A DNA stretch of 64,000 bases from Brevibacillus brevis. GTDB lineage: Bacteria; Bacillota; Bacilli; Brevibacillales; Brevibacillaceae. The stretch lies in the NCBI RefSeq assembly GCF_001039275.2, contig NZ_CP030117.1, positions 4,092,001-4,156,000 on the forward strand, in the 5' to 3' direction. Positions 28,720-37,900 of the stretch are shown here, in pieces (the stretch's first letter is position 1; each line of letters opens with the position of its first letter). The translations under genes were made by a program, and so were the position numbers. The notes beneath the pieces were generated by a model. It was not told where the DNA came from. It did no database searches and saw only the letters and a program-made list of their open reading frames with translations.

Positions 28720-29148
28720 CTACTCTTCCAATACGCTGGAGATCGTACCCTGAATATCTACATGGTCAGGCGTGCACACGAAGATCGTGTCTCCGACCTT
28801 TTGGATATCTCCGTTTAGTGCGTAGACCGTCCCGCTCAAAAAGTCGATAATTCTTTTAGCTTGGTCTTTTTCCACGCGATGGAGGTTGACCACAACCGGT
28901 CTACGATGACGCAGGTTGTCAGCGATATCCTGTGCATCGCTGTAATGACGGGGTTCACAGAGAATCAAACGGATTCCCTCCTTTTCCCGTGCTTGAAACG
29001 GTACCACGTTGTTAGATCGGCCGATCGCTGGCTGGCGTTTTTGCGAGGACTCTTGCTCTTCTCTTTCCTCTTCCACCGTTGTTGTCTCTTCGATGTATTC
29101 CTCGTTCTCTAACCCCAGAAACCCCATCAATTTATTCATAACACCCAT
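28720..29148 (-). CDS. sepF: Cell division protein SepF
   Basis: Z-ring membrane anchor and FtsZ filament organiser, 142 residues. The N-terminal amphipathic helix ([13 protein letters not shown]) inserts in the membrane. An acidic linker follows, then the globular SepF domain at about 58-140 ([29 protein letters not shown]). It is third in the ylmD-ylmE-sepF-ylmG-ylmH-divIVA run and acts with FtsA and FtsZ encoded about 6 kb upstream in the cluster. Confidence 0.97.
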   Translation of the reverse strand: MGVMNKLMGFLGLENEEYIEETTTVEEEREEQESSQKRQPAIGRSNNVVPFQAREKEGIRLILCEPRHYSDAQDIADNLRHRRPVVVNLHRVEKDQAKRIIDFLSGTVYALNGDIQKVGDTIFVCTPDHVDIQGTISSVLEE

Positions 29149-29190
29149 ACTCTTCCTCCTCTCTTACTCCGTGGTTTGGTCTGTTTTCCT

Positions 29191-29889
29191 TTACTCTGGC
29201 TTGACCAATACCGATCCCAAACGAATATATGTAGCTCCCTCTTCAATGGCCACTTCAAAATCACTAGACATGCCCATAGACAGCTCTTCCACCTGTGCGT
29301 GTGGGAATGCCATTTCGTTAATCCGTTGCTTCCACTCATAGAGGCCACGGAACACCTGTCTGGCTTCCTCTTGGTTTTCGACAACAGGCGCCATCGTCAT
29401 TAATCCGACGATACTTATATGTTTCATATTACTGGTTTCGCGCAAAAAAGCCAATACGTCATTGGGACTAAGCCCAAATTTTGTCTCTTCACCGGATATA
29501 TTGATCTGCAAAAAGCATTTTACGACATGATCCAACGCTTCACCGCGTCGATTCAGCTCTTGTGCCAAAGAAAGTCGGTCCAGAGAATGGATGTACGGAA
29601 ATCGTCCCACGACTTCTTTTGCCTTGTTCGTCTGGAGATGCCCGATAAAATGCCAGATCCCTTTATCGCCGTGTAGCTGGTGCTTGGGCAGGGCATCCTG
29701 TACGCGATTTTCCCCGATATTCTCTACGCCTACAGCGAGCAAGTCCCCAATGGCATCTGCATCGACATACTTGGTCACGGCAATAATTTTTACTTCCTCA
29801 CGTTTGCGGTTCGCCCGATCGCAAGCAGCCTGAATTCTTGCTTCGATGGATTGCAGTCGTTCTTTTAACAATTCTTGTTCCTTGGTCAT
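29191..29889 (-). CDS. ylmE: Pyridoxal-phosphate homeostasis protein YlmE (YggS family)
   Basis: A 232-residue PLP-binding TIM-barrel protein involved in vitamin B6 and amino-acid balance rather than a defined reaction. The PLP lysine is K40 in IIAVTKYV. Family motifs GENRVQDALPK, WHFIGHLQTNK and LSMGMSSDFEVAIEEG(A)T are intact. I chose ATG 29889 because GGAAGGG lies 6 nt upstream; the open frame extends far into ylmD but only as a shadow. It is separated from ylmD by 20 bases. Confidence 0.95.
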   Translation of the reverse strand: MTKEQELLKERLQSIEARIQAACDRANRKREEVKIIAVTKYVDADAIGDLLAVGVENIGENRVQDALPKHQLHGDKGIWHFIGHLQTNKAKEVVGRFPYIHSLDRLSLAQELNRRGEALDHVVKCFLQINISGEETKFGLSPNDVLAFLRETSNMKHISIVGLMTMAPVVENQEEARQVFRGLYEWKQRINEMAFPHAQVEELSMGMSSDFEVAIEEGATYIRLGSVLVKPE

Positions 29890-29909
29890 AACGAACCCTT
29901 CCCTTTCTT

Positions 29910-30740
29910 CTACAGGTTTTCCTTCCAGCCGATATAGGAAGCCATGCGTCCAGTCGTCCCTTGTATCCCGGCTTCCTTGCGATGAGAGAAAAACAAGTCT
30001 GTTCTGCAGCTTGTACACCAATCTGTGGATAAAATATTCCCTGATGAAATTCCTGCTTCGAGCATTATCGCTGTGTTTAGCTGACGAAGGTCCAGCATAT
30101 ACCGCTCCCCTGTCGAGGAGATGACTGCTTTTTCCCATTCGCCTGCACAAATGCGTACCTGCGTCATGATTCGCTCATCGACTTCATAGCAACAGCCGCC
30201 AATGGATGGGCCAATTGCGACGCGGATATCCTCTGGCTTTGCTTGATAGTGCTTCGTCATGGCCTTCACCATTTCCTCGGCAATACGGCCTACTGTCCCT
30301 TTCCAGCCTGCGTGCGCAAGTCCGATTGCTCCCGATTGGGGATCCAGAAAATAGAGGGGAACACAATCTGCATAAAACGAGGTCAGCATGACTCCTTTTT
30401 CAAGGGTAAACAAACCATCCGTTGCAGATATGACGTCCTCCAGACTTTCTTTTCCCGCACCGCCTGCTGTGACCTGACAAACCCGATTCCCGTGCACTTG
30501 ATCGGCGCATGTCCACGCCGTAAAAGACATCCCGACTTGTTCTGCCAGCTTGCGTCTATTGGCTACTACGTTCGTAGATTCATCACCCACGTGCAGCCCC
30601 ATATTAAAAGACCCGTACGGTTGTTCACTTTCCCCGCCTGAGCGAATGGTAAACCCCGCCACTAATCCAGGAAATTGTTGCTCCCACTCTGTTAACGATA
30701 AGATTGACTTATCCTCTACCCTGACAAATGGTTCTCTCAT
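29910..30740 (-). CDS. ylmD: Purine nucleoside phosphorylase YlmD (laccase-domain, PgeF/YfiH family)
   Basis: A 276-residue protein of the 'multicopper polyphenol oxidoreductase' family, whose members are now known to act on adenosine, inosine and related nucleosides. The zinc ligands are visible: H83 in QVHGNRV, C126 in YADCVPL and H143 in LAHAGWKGT. Its position before ylmE and sepF is conserved in Bacillales. The ATG has GGAAGGTGA nearby. It follows ymxH after a terminator, so it probably has its own promoter. Confidence 0.94.
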   Translation of the reverse strand: MREPFVRVEDKSILSLTEWEQQFPGLVAGFTIRSGGESEQPYGSFNMGLHVGDESTNVVANRRKLAEQVGMSFTAWTCADQVHGNRVCQVTAGGAGKESLEDVISATDGLFTLEKGVMLTSFYADCVPLYFLDPQSGAIGLAHAGWKGTVGRIAEEMVKAMTKHYQAKPEDIRVAIGPSIGGCCYEVDERIMTQVRICAGEWEKAVISSTGERYMLDLRQLNTAIMLEAGISSGNILSTDWCTSCRTDLFFSHRKEAGIQGTTGRMASYIGWKENL

Positions 30741-30780
30741 GCTGTCACCTTCCTCATATGGCTAATCATACCATAGCCGA

Positions 30781-30810
30781 AAAGAAAAGAAAGGCTATCC
30801 GTGCCTTTCT
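30781..30810 (-). terminator. Intrinsic terminator of ymxH
   Basis: Stem GAAAGGC/GCCTTTC with a 7-nt loop, then TTTTCTTTT on the minus strand, 12 nt past the stop. Confidence 0.65.
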
Positions 30811-30821
30811 CCCTTAACGCG

Positions 30822-31100
30822 TTAGTATTCATCTCCACCAGAAGTTTTCGATTCAACTTTAAGTGCTTCTTCCATCCGAACAAGCACCACATCTTTCCCG
30901 ATCTTCACAATATTACGCCAGGGTATAACGTAATCGTTCCCGGCAGAAAAGAAGCCGAGAAACTTGCCTGGTCCCGGTACGACGATTGCCTCTACACGAC
31001 CGTGACGCAGATCGATCTCCAAATCTGAAACTTGCCCAAGACGTTTCCCATCGAGAATATTTACCACTTCTTTGGTCTGGAAGTCAGAGATTTTTACCAT
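30822..31100 (-). CDS. ymxH: PRC-barrel protein of the YlmC/YmxH family
   Basis: A 92-residue single PRC-barrel domain protein (ISDFQTKEVVNILDGKRLGQVSDLEID, then IPWRNIVKIGKDVVLV). Family members sit after sigG in spore formers and are called YlmC/YmxH sporulation proteins, with no defined activity. It stands alone between two terminators, so it is likely to be transcribed separately. Confidence 0.9.
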   Translation of the reverse strand: MVKISDFQTKEVVNILDGKRLGQVSDLEIDLRHGRVEAIVVPGPGKFLGFFSAGNDYVIPWRNIVKIGKDVVLVRMEEALKVESKTSGGDEY

Positions 31101-31212
31101 TCTTCCTCACCTTCTTTTCTCCGTTACTTTCAGTATATGAGTCCAAAGAGGAATATGTCCGCTTCTTTGCCAAAAAGTAAAGGCGAAGGAAAACTAACTT
31201 TTCTACTCGTAC

Positions 31213-31243
31213 AAAAAACCCGAACGGTACAAGACCGCCGGGT
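31213..31243 (-). terminator. Intrinsic terminator of sigG
   Basis: Stem ACCCGGCGGT/ACCGTTCGGGT with a 5-nt loop and a TTTTTT tail on the minus strand, about 18 nt past sigG. Confidence 0.85.
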
Positions 31244-31261
31244 CGCCTATGTCGTTTCTCC

Positions 31262-32041
31262 TTACGATTGAACGTGCTTTTGCATATGGGCAATTGCCGC
31301 TTTTTCTAATCGAGAGACCTGTGCCTGCGAGATACCGATTTCCTCTGCTACTTCCATCTGCGTTTTTCCTTCGTAAAAGCGCATGGATAATATCATTTTT
31401 TCTCGGTCACCTAGCCGCTGCATTCCCTCACGAAGCGCAATTTCCTCTACCCACGTGACATCTTTGTTCTTCTCGTCACTAATCTGATCCATGACGTAAA
31501 TCGGATCGCCGCCATCCTGATAAATCGGTTCAAACAATGAAACCGGATCTTGGATCGCATCGAGTGCAAACACGACGTCTTCTTTGGCTACGTTCAATTC
31601 CTGAGAAATCTCGATAATGGTAGGCTCTCGCGAATGTTTGTTGGTCAGATTGTCACGCACCTGCAAGGCCTTGTACGCGATGTCTCGCAAAGAGCGGGAA
31701 ACGCGAATCGGATTGTTGTCCCGTAAATAGCGTCGAATTTCTCCGATGATCATCGGTACGGCATACGTAGAAAACTTCACATTTTGTCCGAGATCAAAGT
31801 TGTCGATCGCTTTCATCAATCCGATGCAGCCCACTTGAAACAAGTCATCCACGAACTCTCCGCGATTGTTGAACCGTTGGATTACGCTAAGCACCAGTCG
31901 CAAGTTGCCGTTGACCAGCTTCTCGCGAGCAGCCAGCTCCCCACTTTGCAGGCGCTCAAACAATTCCCGCATCTCTTTGTTTGTCAACACCGGAAGCTTG
32001 GAGGTATCTACCCCGCATATCTCTACCTTATTGCGCGTCAC
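31262..32041 (-). CDS. sigG: Late forespore sigma factor SigG
   Basis: Forespore-specific RNA polymerase sigma factor active after engulfment, 259 residues. The N-terminus TRNKVEICGVDTSKLPVLTN is diagnostic. Region 2 has DDLFQVGCIGLMKAIDNFD and region 4.2 the GISQAQVSRLEKAAI helix. I chose GTG 32041 because GGAGGG lies 6 nt upstream and the length then matches B. subtilis SigG. A forespore sigma-F promoter lies upstream at 32161-32190, and read-through from sigE is also possible. Confidence 0.97.
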   Translation of the reverse strand: MTRNKVEICGVDTSKLPVLTNKEMRELFERLQSGELAAREKLVNGNLRLVLSVIQRFNNRGEFVDDLFQVGCIGLMKAIDNFDLGQNVKFSTYAVPMIIGEIRRYLRDNNPIRVSRSLRDIAYKALQVRDNLTNKHSREPTIIEISQELNVAKEDVVFALDAIQDPVSLFEPIYQDGGDPIYVMDQISDEKNKDVTWVEEIALREGMQRLGDREKMILSMRFYEGKTQMEVAEEIGISQAQVSRLEKAAIAHMQKHVQS

Positions 32042-32160
32042 GTCTTTCCCTCCTCGAAGCAAGAAAAAAGTCCCTAACCCGGTTGTCTTGAAAGGCCGCG
32101 TAACTGACGCGTAGCCGACCAAGAAGGTGGCAAAAACCACCATCTGTTTCGGTTTAGGAA

Positions 32161-32190
32161 CAGTATCCCCCCAAGCTGGGAAAATATGCG
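32161..32190 (-). promoter_or_regulatory. Putative sigma-F promoter of sigG
   Basis: On the minus strand CGCATA ending at 32185, a 14-nt spacer and GGGGATACTG (32170-32161) fit the forespore consensus wGCATA-N14-GGnrAnAmT. sigG is a known sigma-F target. A hairpin of GGTGG/CCACC follows in the leader, which is about 115 nt long. Confidence 0.68.
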
Positions 32191-32913
32191 TTAGACCATC
32201 TTGTTGAATTCTTTTCGCAACCGTTTTATAATTCGCTTTTCCAAACGCGAAATATACGACTGTGAGATTCCCAACAAATCCGCTACATCCTTCTGTGTCT
32301 TCTCCTCTTCTCCCGCTAAGCCGAAGCGCAGCTCCATGATGATTCTCTCTCGGTCAGACAGCTTATCCAGTGCTTTTTTCAGCAGCTTTCGATCCACTTG
32401 ATCCTCGATATTTTTATAGATCGTGTCATTTTCCGTACCCAAAACATCTGACAGCAACAGTTCATTGCCATCCCAATCAATGTTAAGCGGTTCATCAAAA
32501 GATACCTCTGAACGAATTTTATTATTGCGACGAAGGTACATGAGGATTTCGTTTTCGATACAACGAGAAGCATAGGTTGCCAGCTTGATGTTCTTGTCTG
32601 GATCAAAGGTGTTCACTGCCTTGATCAAACCGATGGTGCCAATGCTGACCAGGTCCTCAATGTTAATTCCCGTATTCTCAAACTTGCGGGCGATGTATAC
32701 GACCAGACGGAGATTGCGTTCAATTAGCATTCCGCGGACAGCCGGATCACCAGACGGCAGCCGTCCGAGCAGCAGCTCCTCTTCTTCTCTGGTCAACGGT
32801 GGAGGTAATGCTTCACTCCCGCCAATATAATAGACTTCTTCGGCGCGTACACCAAGCCAGAGCAAGATTCGGTACCAGGTCAATTGGAGTTGTAGGCGAA
32901 GTTTTACATACAT
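32191..32913 (-). CDS. sigE: Early mother-cell sigma factor SigE (pro-sigma-E)
   Basis: First mother-cell sigma factor, made as a 240-residue inactive precursor. The basic amphipathic pro-sequence (about residues 1-28, [17 protein letters not shown]) precedes the conserved [15 protein letters not shown], where SpoIIGA should cut between the two tyrosines. Regions 2 ([24 protein letters not shown]) and 4 ([15 protein letters not shown]) follow. It starts 2 nt after the spoIIGA stop with GGAGGG upstream, forming the usual spoIIG operon. Confidence 0.98.
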   Translation of the reverse strand: MYVKLRLQLQLTWYRILLWLGVRAEEVYYIGGSEALPPPLTREEEELLLGRLPSGDPAVRGMLIERNLRLVVYIARKFENTGINIEDLVSIGTIGLIKAVNTFDPDKNIKLATYASRCIENEILMYLRRNNKIRSEVSFDEPLNIDWDGNELLLSDVLGTENDTIYKNIEDQVDRKLLKKALDKLSDRERIIMELRFGLAGEEEKTQKDVADLLGISQSYISRLEKRIIKRLRKEFNKMV

Positions 32914-32915
32914 GA

Positions 32916-33878
32916 TTAGCCCTCCTGTTTGAGAATAAAGGTTGTTTCATTTGTATCATTTTCCATCATCGCTGGGTGCACGATGGCCTGATACTTGCCG
33001 TCAGCGGCCAACGGGATGGGGTTAAGCCCGATTAACACCCGTTCTGTTTCAAAACGAATCCCGTCTTGCACGACCATGACATGGTCTGGTTTGATTGCGA
33101 GCAAAAAATCCATACCTCTTGACACACTGCGATACGGGATCAAGCGTACCCGAGACTGCCATTCCAGCGGCAGATGGTCCCAAGATCCGTCCAGCTTCTC
33201 CCACACTCCACCGTTTTCATCGGCTTGTCGGAGAAGCGACGGCGGAAGCAAATGTGCGAACATGCGATTCTCCATAATCATGACGGGTATGCGTGTAATC
33301 GGTTCGTGGAGCTGGTTTCCTGTATCCACAAGTCCACGGCAAATGACTTTTTCCCCTGCCAACGTAACGACGACATCGACGAGAAAGGTTTCGATCCTTC
33401 GCGGCTCCTGGATTGCGCGGTAGCTCTTTTTCCCGAGAAAAAAGATCAGGATAAAACCAATCAGGACAATCCCCAAAGTAGGCTTGAACCCAACGCCAAA
33501 CCCATCATTATGCGTGACCACCAGTCCATTGAAAATTTCACTCTGCGGTGCCAAAAAATACTGTAGCCCAAGCACTCCCCCTCCGAACACAAATGCGACG
33601 AAGTAAAAAATGATCAAGTTTTGCGCAAAGGACAACAACCTCCTGTTCCCAAAAGCAATCCACAGCATGATGACTGAAAAGAGCAGTTTGACCCACCATT
33701 GATACATGGAAGAAAATACAGGAAAAAAGAAAAAAACCAGATACACGGAGCCAAACAGAGAGGCAAGTATCATTCTCCACCACACCATGCGCTCTTTACG
33801 AAAATAAGCAGTAAACCAGAGTAACAAGGTATCAATAGCCACATTCAGGAGTAGAATGATATCAAGATACACAACCAC
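32916..33878 (-). CDS. spoIIGA: Sporulation sigma-E processing aspartic peptidase SpoIIGA
   Basis: Membrane protease that activates pro-sigma-E at the septum, 320 residues. Five membrane helices fill about 1-150. A cytoplasmic retropepsin-like domain follows with the catalytic D185 in LVDTGNQL. Activity depends on forespore SpoIIR, which is not in this window. It is the first gene of spoIIGA-sigE behind a TTGACA-containing promoter at 33971-34003 and a terminator that isolates it from ftsZ. Confidence 0.97.
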   Translation of the reverse strand: MVVYLDIILLLNVAIDTLLLWFTAYFRKERMVWWRMILASLFGSVYLVFFFFPVFSSMYQWWVKLLFSVIMLWIAFGNRRLLSFAQNLIIFYFVAFVFGGGVLGLQYFLAPQSEIFNGLVVTHNDGFGVGFKPTLGIVLIGFILIFFLGKKSYRAIQEPRRIETFLVDVVVTLAGEKVICRGLVDTGNQLHEPITRIPVMIMENRMFAHLLPPSLLRQADENGGVWEKLDGSWDHLPLEWQSRVRLIPYRSVSRGMDFLLAIKPDHVMVVQDGIRFETERVLIGLNPIPLAADGKYQAIVHPAMMENDTNETTFILKQEG

Positions 33879-33970
33879 TTGCTTTCCCCCTCATCTTTTG
33901 ACCGACTTGGCAGCAAGCATGTGTCCTAGCAAAAATGGTAAATAGTAGGACGACTTCTATCAGTAAAAGC

Positions 33971-34003
33971 AGTATATATCAATGTGTATGTAAAGTCTGT
34001 CAA
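33971..34003 (-). promoter_or_regulatory. Putative Spo0A-dependent spoIIG promoter
   Basis: On the minus strand a perfect TTGACA (34003-33998) is followed by TATACT (33976-33971) at the abnormally long spacing of 21 nt. The B. subtilis spoIIG promoter also has an overlong (22-nt) spacer that needs Spo0A. A normal 17-nt spacing to GATATA is an alternative. The TGACAGA overlapping the -35 is a loose Spo0A-box match. Confidence 0.55.
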
Positions 34004-34057
34004 TTCTTGACGGTGTTTTTTTGGTTTTTTTGTCTAACATTTTTCATCCAATCAACG

Positions 34058-34096
34058 AAAAAAAGCCTTGTCCCCACTGACGGGAACAAGGCTTTT
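34058..34096 (-). terminator. Intrinsic terminator of ftsAZ
   Basis: Stem AAAAGCCTTGT(T/C)CCC with its complement and a TTTTTTT tail on the minus strand, 18 nt past the ftsZ stop. It ends the long division transcript. Confidence 0.9.
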
Positions 34097-34113
34097 GACA
34101 GTCGTTTTTCGCT

Positions 34114-35262
34114 TTAGTTTTTGTTGCGGCGGCGATTGCGCAGAAATGCTGGAATATCCAGATTATCCAGGTTGCCCATGGAGAAGAAAGACTTGTCTTC
34201 CTCTTCTTCCTTCGGACGGCTGTTATTCGTATTGGAAACTGGTGTCGGACGATTGCCAGGCGTATTGATCGGCTGTTGTTGACGGCGTGGAGCTTCCGCC
34301 GCGCGTTGACTATGCTCGAAGCCTGTAGCAATTACGGTCACTACCAATTCATTTTTCAGATCCTCGTTAATTACCGCACCGAAAATCATGTTAACATCTG
34401 GGTCCGAAGCAGAAGATACGATATCGGCTGCTTCGTTTACTTCGTACAAGCTCAGGTTGGTACCGCCTGTGATATTCATGAGAACACCGCGTGCACCATC
34501 AATCGCAGTCTCGAGCAGTGGGCTGGAAATAGCGCGACGAGCTGCTTCAGCCGCACGATTTTCGCCGCTGCTTACACCGATTCCCATGAGAGCAGAACCG
34601 CGCTCAGTCATGATTGTCTTCACGTCAGCGAAGTCCAAGTTGATCAATCCAGGTACCGCAATCAGGTCGGAAATACCTTGAACCCCTTGTCGCAGTACGT
34701 TGTCAACTTCGCGGAACGCTTCGAGCATTGGCGTATTTTTATCAACGATTTCCAAAAGACGGTCGTTAGGAATCACGATCAGTGTGTCTACTTTTTCTTT
34801 CAGAGCAGCGATACCGATCTCACCGTGCTGGGAACGTCTACGACCCTCGAAGGAGAATGGACGGGTTACTACACCAACTGTAAGAGCACCCATTTCCTTC
34901 GCGATCTCTGCAACAACAGGCGCTGCACCTGTACCCGTACCACCACCCATACCAGCAGTTACGAATACCATGTCAGCTCCACGCAGAGCGTTTTCAATCA
35001 AATCACGGCTTTCTTCCGCCGCTTTTTTACCGATCTCGGGATTCGCACCAGCTCCAAGTCCACGTGTCAGCTTTTCCCCAATTTGCAGCTTGATATCTGC
35101 ACTAGAGAGCTGGAGTGCTTGCGCGTCGGTGTTCAAGGTGATGAATTCTACACCCTTTACTCCACCTGCGATCATGCGGTTTACTGCATTGCTACCTCCG
35201 CCCCCGCAACCAATGACTTTAATTCGTGCAAAGGATTCCAAGTCCATATCAAATTCCAGCAT
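34114..35262 (-). CDS. ftsZ: Cell division GTPase FtsZ
   Basis: Tubulin-like GTPase that forms the Z ring, 382 residues. The tubulin signature GGGTGTG is at 106-112, with [13 protein letters not shown] for nucleotide binding near the start and the T7-loop NLDFADVK at about 200. The disordered linker at about 315-365 ends in the conserved peptide [12 protein letters not shown] that binds FtsA and SepF. I chose ATG 35262 because GGGAGG lies 9 nt upstream; the 6-codon longer frame is not conserved. It follows ftsA by about 125 bases. Confidence 0.98.
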   Translation of the reverse strand: MLEFDMDLESFARIKVIGCGGGGSNAVNRMIAGGVKGVEFITLNTDAQALQLSSADIKLQIGEKLTRGLGAGANPEIGKKAAEESRDLIENALRGADMVFVTAGMGGGTGTGAAPVVAEIAKEMGALTVGVVTRPFSFEGRRRSQHGEIGIAALKEKVDTLIVIPNDRLLEIVDKNTPMLEAFREVDNVLRQGVQGISDLIAVPGLINLDFADVKTIMTERGSALMGIGVSSGENRAAEAARRAISSPLLETAIDGARGVLMNITGGTNLSLYEVNEAADIVSSASDPDVNMIFGAVINEDLKNELVVTVIATGFEHSQRAAEAPRRQQQPINTPGNRPTPVSNTNNSRPKEEEEDKSFFSMGNLDNLDIPAFLRNRRRNKN

Positions 35263-35387
35263 ATTGCTAGTCCTCCCCAATTCAACATAAGAAAACTTCG
35301 TGGCTACAGAAGCCTGTCAACTAAACACAATGGAACGAATCGACCTCATCATCGTCATTGTAGTTAAGCTCGGTAAAGCGAACACCA

Positions 35388-36641
35388 TTAAATAAATTCG
35401 CTAAACCAGTTTTTTACTTTTTCCATCAAACCGCCGCCTTCTTTTGGCTTAGACGAGACGGTTTGCTTCTGAGTGCCCTTGAATGAGGGGGTCACGCGAA
35501 TGCTGCGGCGCTCCATCAACTGCAAGGCATATTGAATCAAACCTACCCCAGTGGTGTAGGCAGGATCTCGCACTCCGATGTAATCAGGAATCGCAATTCG
35601 AACAGGTGCGTCCAATTCTTCTTTTGCCAATTCCAACATGCCAGGCATGGCTACGGTACCACCCGTAAGAACATAGCCCCCTGCAATTTCGTCGCGGTAG
35701 CCCAATTTGTATACAGCATCCTCGACTAATTGGAATATTTCCGCAGCGCGCGGCTCGATAATATTGGCCAAATCCACTTGCGTAAATTGCTTCTCGACTT
35801 CGCTGCCAATCCGGTTCACCTTGAACTTCACATCTTCAGATGCTTCGTCAATAAGGGCACAGCCATTCTTGGTTTTCACACGATCTGCCACATCTGTATG
35901 CGTGCGCAGTCCCAGTGAGATATCGCTCGTAATGTGGTCGCCACCGATGCCGATCACGGTGGTCGCTGCCAGTTTCCCCTGTTCGAATACACCGATCGTG
36001 GTAGAACCCGCACCGATGTCGACAAGAACGACACCCATATTTTTGTCATCTTTGGAAAGTGCAACAGTGCTAGCCGCAAGCGGTTGCAAGAATATTCCAG
36101 CTACACGCAGATTGGTTCGTTGAGCACAGCGAACGATGTTATGTACGACCGTTTTCAACCCGGTCACAATGGTCCCTTCCATTTCCAGTCGGACACCAAT
36201 CATTCCACGCGGGTCCTTAATGCTCCCTTGTCCATCAACGATGTACTCCTTTGGGACTACCTCGATGATTTCACGGTCTGGAGGAATAGCCACGACCTTC
36301 GCTGCCTGAATTACGCGTTGAATATCTTCTTCTCGTATCTCACGGTCTTCGCTGGATACAGCGACAACCCCTTGGGTTTCATGCAGATCGATATGGTTTC
36401 CAGTGATCCCCACATACACTTCTTCGATTGAAACGCCAACCATGCGCTCCGCATGATCAACCGCTTCTCGGATGGCATGCACGGTTTGGTCGATGTCTAC
36501 AATCACGCCCTTCTTGATGCCTTCTGAGTGTGATTGTCCGACGCCGATGATGTTGATGGAACCGTTGTTGATCTCGCCGATCATGACGCGTACTTTGGAT
36601 GTTCCAATGTCTAGGCTGACGATGAATTCATTGCTTACCAA
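35388..36641 (-). CDS. ftsA: Cell division protein FtsA
   Basis: Actin-like Z-ring membrane anchor, 417 residues. ATP-binding patches are VSLDIGTSKVRVMIGE near the start, VVLVDIGAGSTTIGVF at about 200 and VLTGGTVAMPG at about 330. The C-terminal KVKNWFSEFI is the amphipathic membrane-targeting helix. It starts at TTG 36641 with GGAGGTG about 9 nt upstream. It lies between sbp and ftsZ as in B. subtilis. Confidence 0.97.
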   Translation of the reverse strand: MVSNEFIVSLDIGTSKVRVMIGEINNGSINIIGVGQSHSEGIKKGVIVDIDQTVHAIREAVDHAERMVGVSIEEVYVGITGNHIDLHETQGVVAVSSEDREIREEDIQRVIQAAKVVAIPPDREIIEVVPKEYIVDGQGSIKDPRGMIGVRLEMEGTIVTGLKTVVHNIVRCAQRTNLRVAGIFLQPLAASTVALSKDDKNMGVVLVDIGAGSTTIGVFEQGKLAATTVIGIGGDHITSDISLGLRTHTDVADRVKTKNGCALIDEASEDVKFKVNRIGSEVEKQFTQVDLANIIEPRAAEIFQLVEDAVYKLGYRDEIAGGYVLTGGTVAMPGMLELAKEELDAPVRIAIPDYIGVRDPAYTTGVGLIQYALQLMERRSIRVTPSFKGTQKQTVSSKPKEGGGLMEKVKNWFSEFI

Positions 36642-36783
36642 ACCTGTGACACCTCCCCTGCTACGTCTTTTTTCTTGCTAAAGTGAGAACACCTGCATAA
36701 ATTATTCCACACAGGACAACCATTCCCTTTTTTTCTTATTGATTTTTTGTAAAAAAATGACCATCTTCCCATTTTTCTTCGCG

Positions 36784-37131
36784 TTATTCTTGCTGATTGA
36801 TCCATTTGGATAGAACAATTCTCCTAATGACAGCGAGATTGTTGAACAAGCGAACCCCGAAAGCCACGATCGCAGCCAAATACAGATCAATCCCCAAGAA
36901 CCCTCCGATGAAGGCCAAGCCTGCTGCAAAAAGTGTGTTGAAAAAGAATCCAGACATGAAAATACGAACGTTAAAAGTACGTTCTAAAAACGAACGAATC
37001 CCCCCAAAGATCGTATCCAATCCAGCCAGGAGGGCTATTGACAGATAGCTGCTATACTCCTGGGGCACACGCCAATCCAGCAGGAAGCCGACAACAAGAC
37101 CGACAATCAGTCCGATAAGCGGGAGCCACAT
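36784..37131 (-). CDS. sbp: Small basic membrane protein Sbp (DUF1290)
   Basis: A 115-residue protein with three to four membrane helices and the DUF1290 patches FLLDWRVP, AGLDTIFGGIRSFLE and FNNLAVIRR. It always lies between the ylx genes and ftsA in Bacillales. Its role is unknown. It follows the second DUF881 gene by 2 nt. Confidence 0.93.
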   Translation of the reverse strand: MWLPLIGLIVGLVVGFLLDWRVPQEYSSYLSIALLAGLDTIFGGIRSFLERTFNVRIFMSGFFFNTLFAAGLAFIGGFLGIDLYLAAIVAFGVRLFNNLAVIRRIVLSKWINQQE

Positions 37132-37133
37132 GG

Positions 37134-37892
37134 TTACGAATCTCCTTTTTCTTTCACAGGTTTCATAAATTGAATGACACGCGTTTCGTTATTCGCTGAG
37201 ATCATCAGCTTGTCCCGTTTTTCGGCCAGCACCTTCTTATTCGCCAGCTGAAAGTTCTCCTCTACGCCCTCCAGCTTCAATGCGGACAACAATACTTCAG
37301 GTTCCCCCAATGCTTTTATCTCATACGGAGCCCTGATCGTCCTGGTATCGATTTGGATGACGTCTCCCACATTGCGAATCGCAGTGGTAGCAATCAGTCG
37401 ATGACCATTAATGGAAACAGCTTGTGCTCCGTTTGCAAACAGGATATTTACCAACCAGCGCAAATCTTCATCGTCAATCGTATAGTCTCCTACAACTGGC
37501 ACAGGCATATGTTCATCCATAGCTGGTTCTGCAGGCGTATGGGCATCGACAACATCAATAACGATGCCTTCTCCCTCCATCCCTACCATACCAGCCATTC
37601 GGCGAGTCCGTGCCAACTCCTCTTTCATAACGGAGATACTTTCATCTTCACTGAGTGAGGTTTCGTATTGGTAGTACAGTTGATTATACTTTGAAATGTC
37701 TGCGAGCAGGTTTTTGTGTTTCTCCAGTTCTTTTTGCAACGTGGTCCGAAGTTCCGCGATGCTGCGAGACTCTTTATGAACAGGATGAAGACTGCTTCGT
37801 AATTGCACAGTCAACATCACACCTATGATAGCACTAATAATGGCAAGAATAAATGTGATTTTACGGCTTTTTTGTAACATAGGTAAACGCAT
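37134..37892 (-). CDS. ylxX: DUF881 protein (YlxX-like)
   Basis: A 252-residue DUF881 protein. A single N-terminal membrane helix (about 8-26) and a coiled coil (about 40-75) lead into the extracytoplasmic DUF881 domain (GEGIVIDVVDA, DLRWLVNILFANGAQAVSINGHRL, ALGEPEVLLSALKL). It is the second of two tandem DUF881 genes, 8 bases after the first. The family accompanies divIB in Gram-positive dcw clusters, function unknown. Confidence 0.88.
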   Translation of the reverse strand: MRLPMLQKSRKITFILAIISAIIGVMLTVQLRSSLHPVHKESRSIAELRTTLQKELEKHKNLLADISKYNQLYYQYETSLSEDESISVMKEELARTRRMAGMVGMEGEGIVIDVVDAHTPAEPAMDEHMPVPVVGDYTIDDEDLRWLVNILFANGAQAVSINGHRLIATTAIRNVGDVIQIDTRTIRAPYEIKALGEPEVLLSALKLEGVEENFQLANKKVLAEKRDKLMISANNETRVIQFMKPVKEKGDS

Positions 37893-37900
37893 CCTTTTAT

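Noticed and set aside
29890..30150. N-terminal extension of ylmE
   Set aside because: It overlaps ylmD and the family starts at the shorter ATG with a good ribosome site.
34276..35367. 363-codon plus-strand open frame opposite ftsZ
   Set aside because: Shadow of ftsZ; no ribosome site and atypical residue composition.
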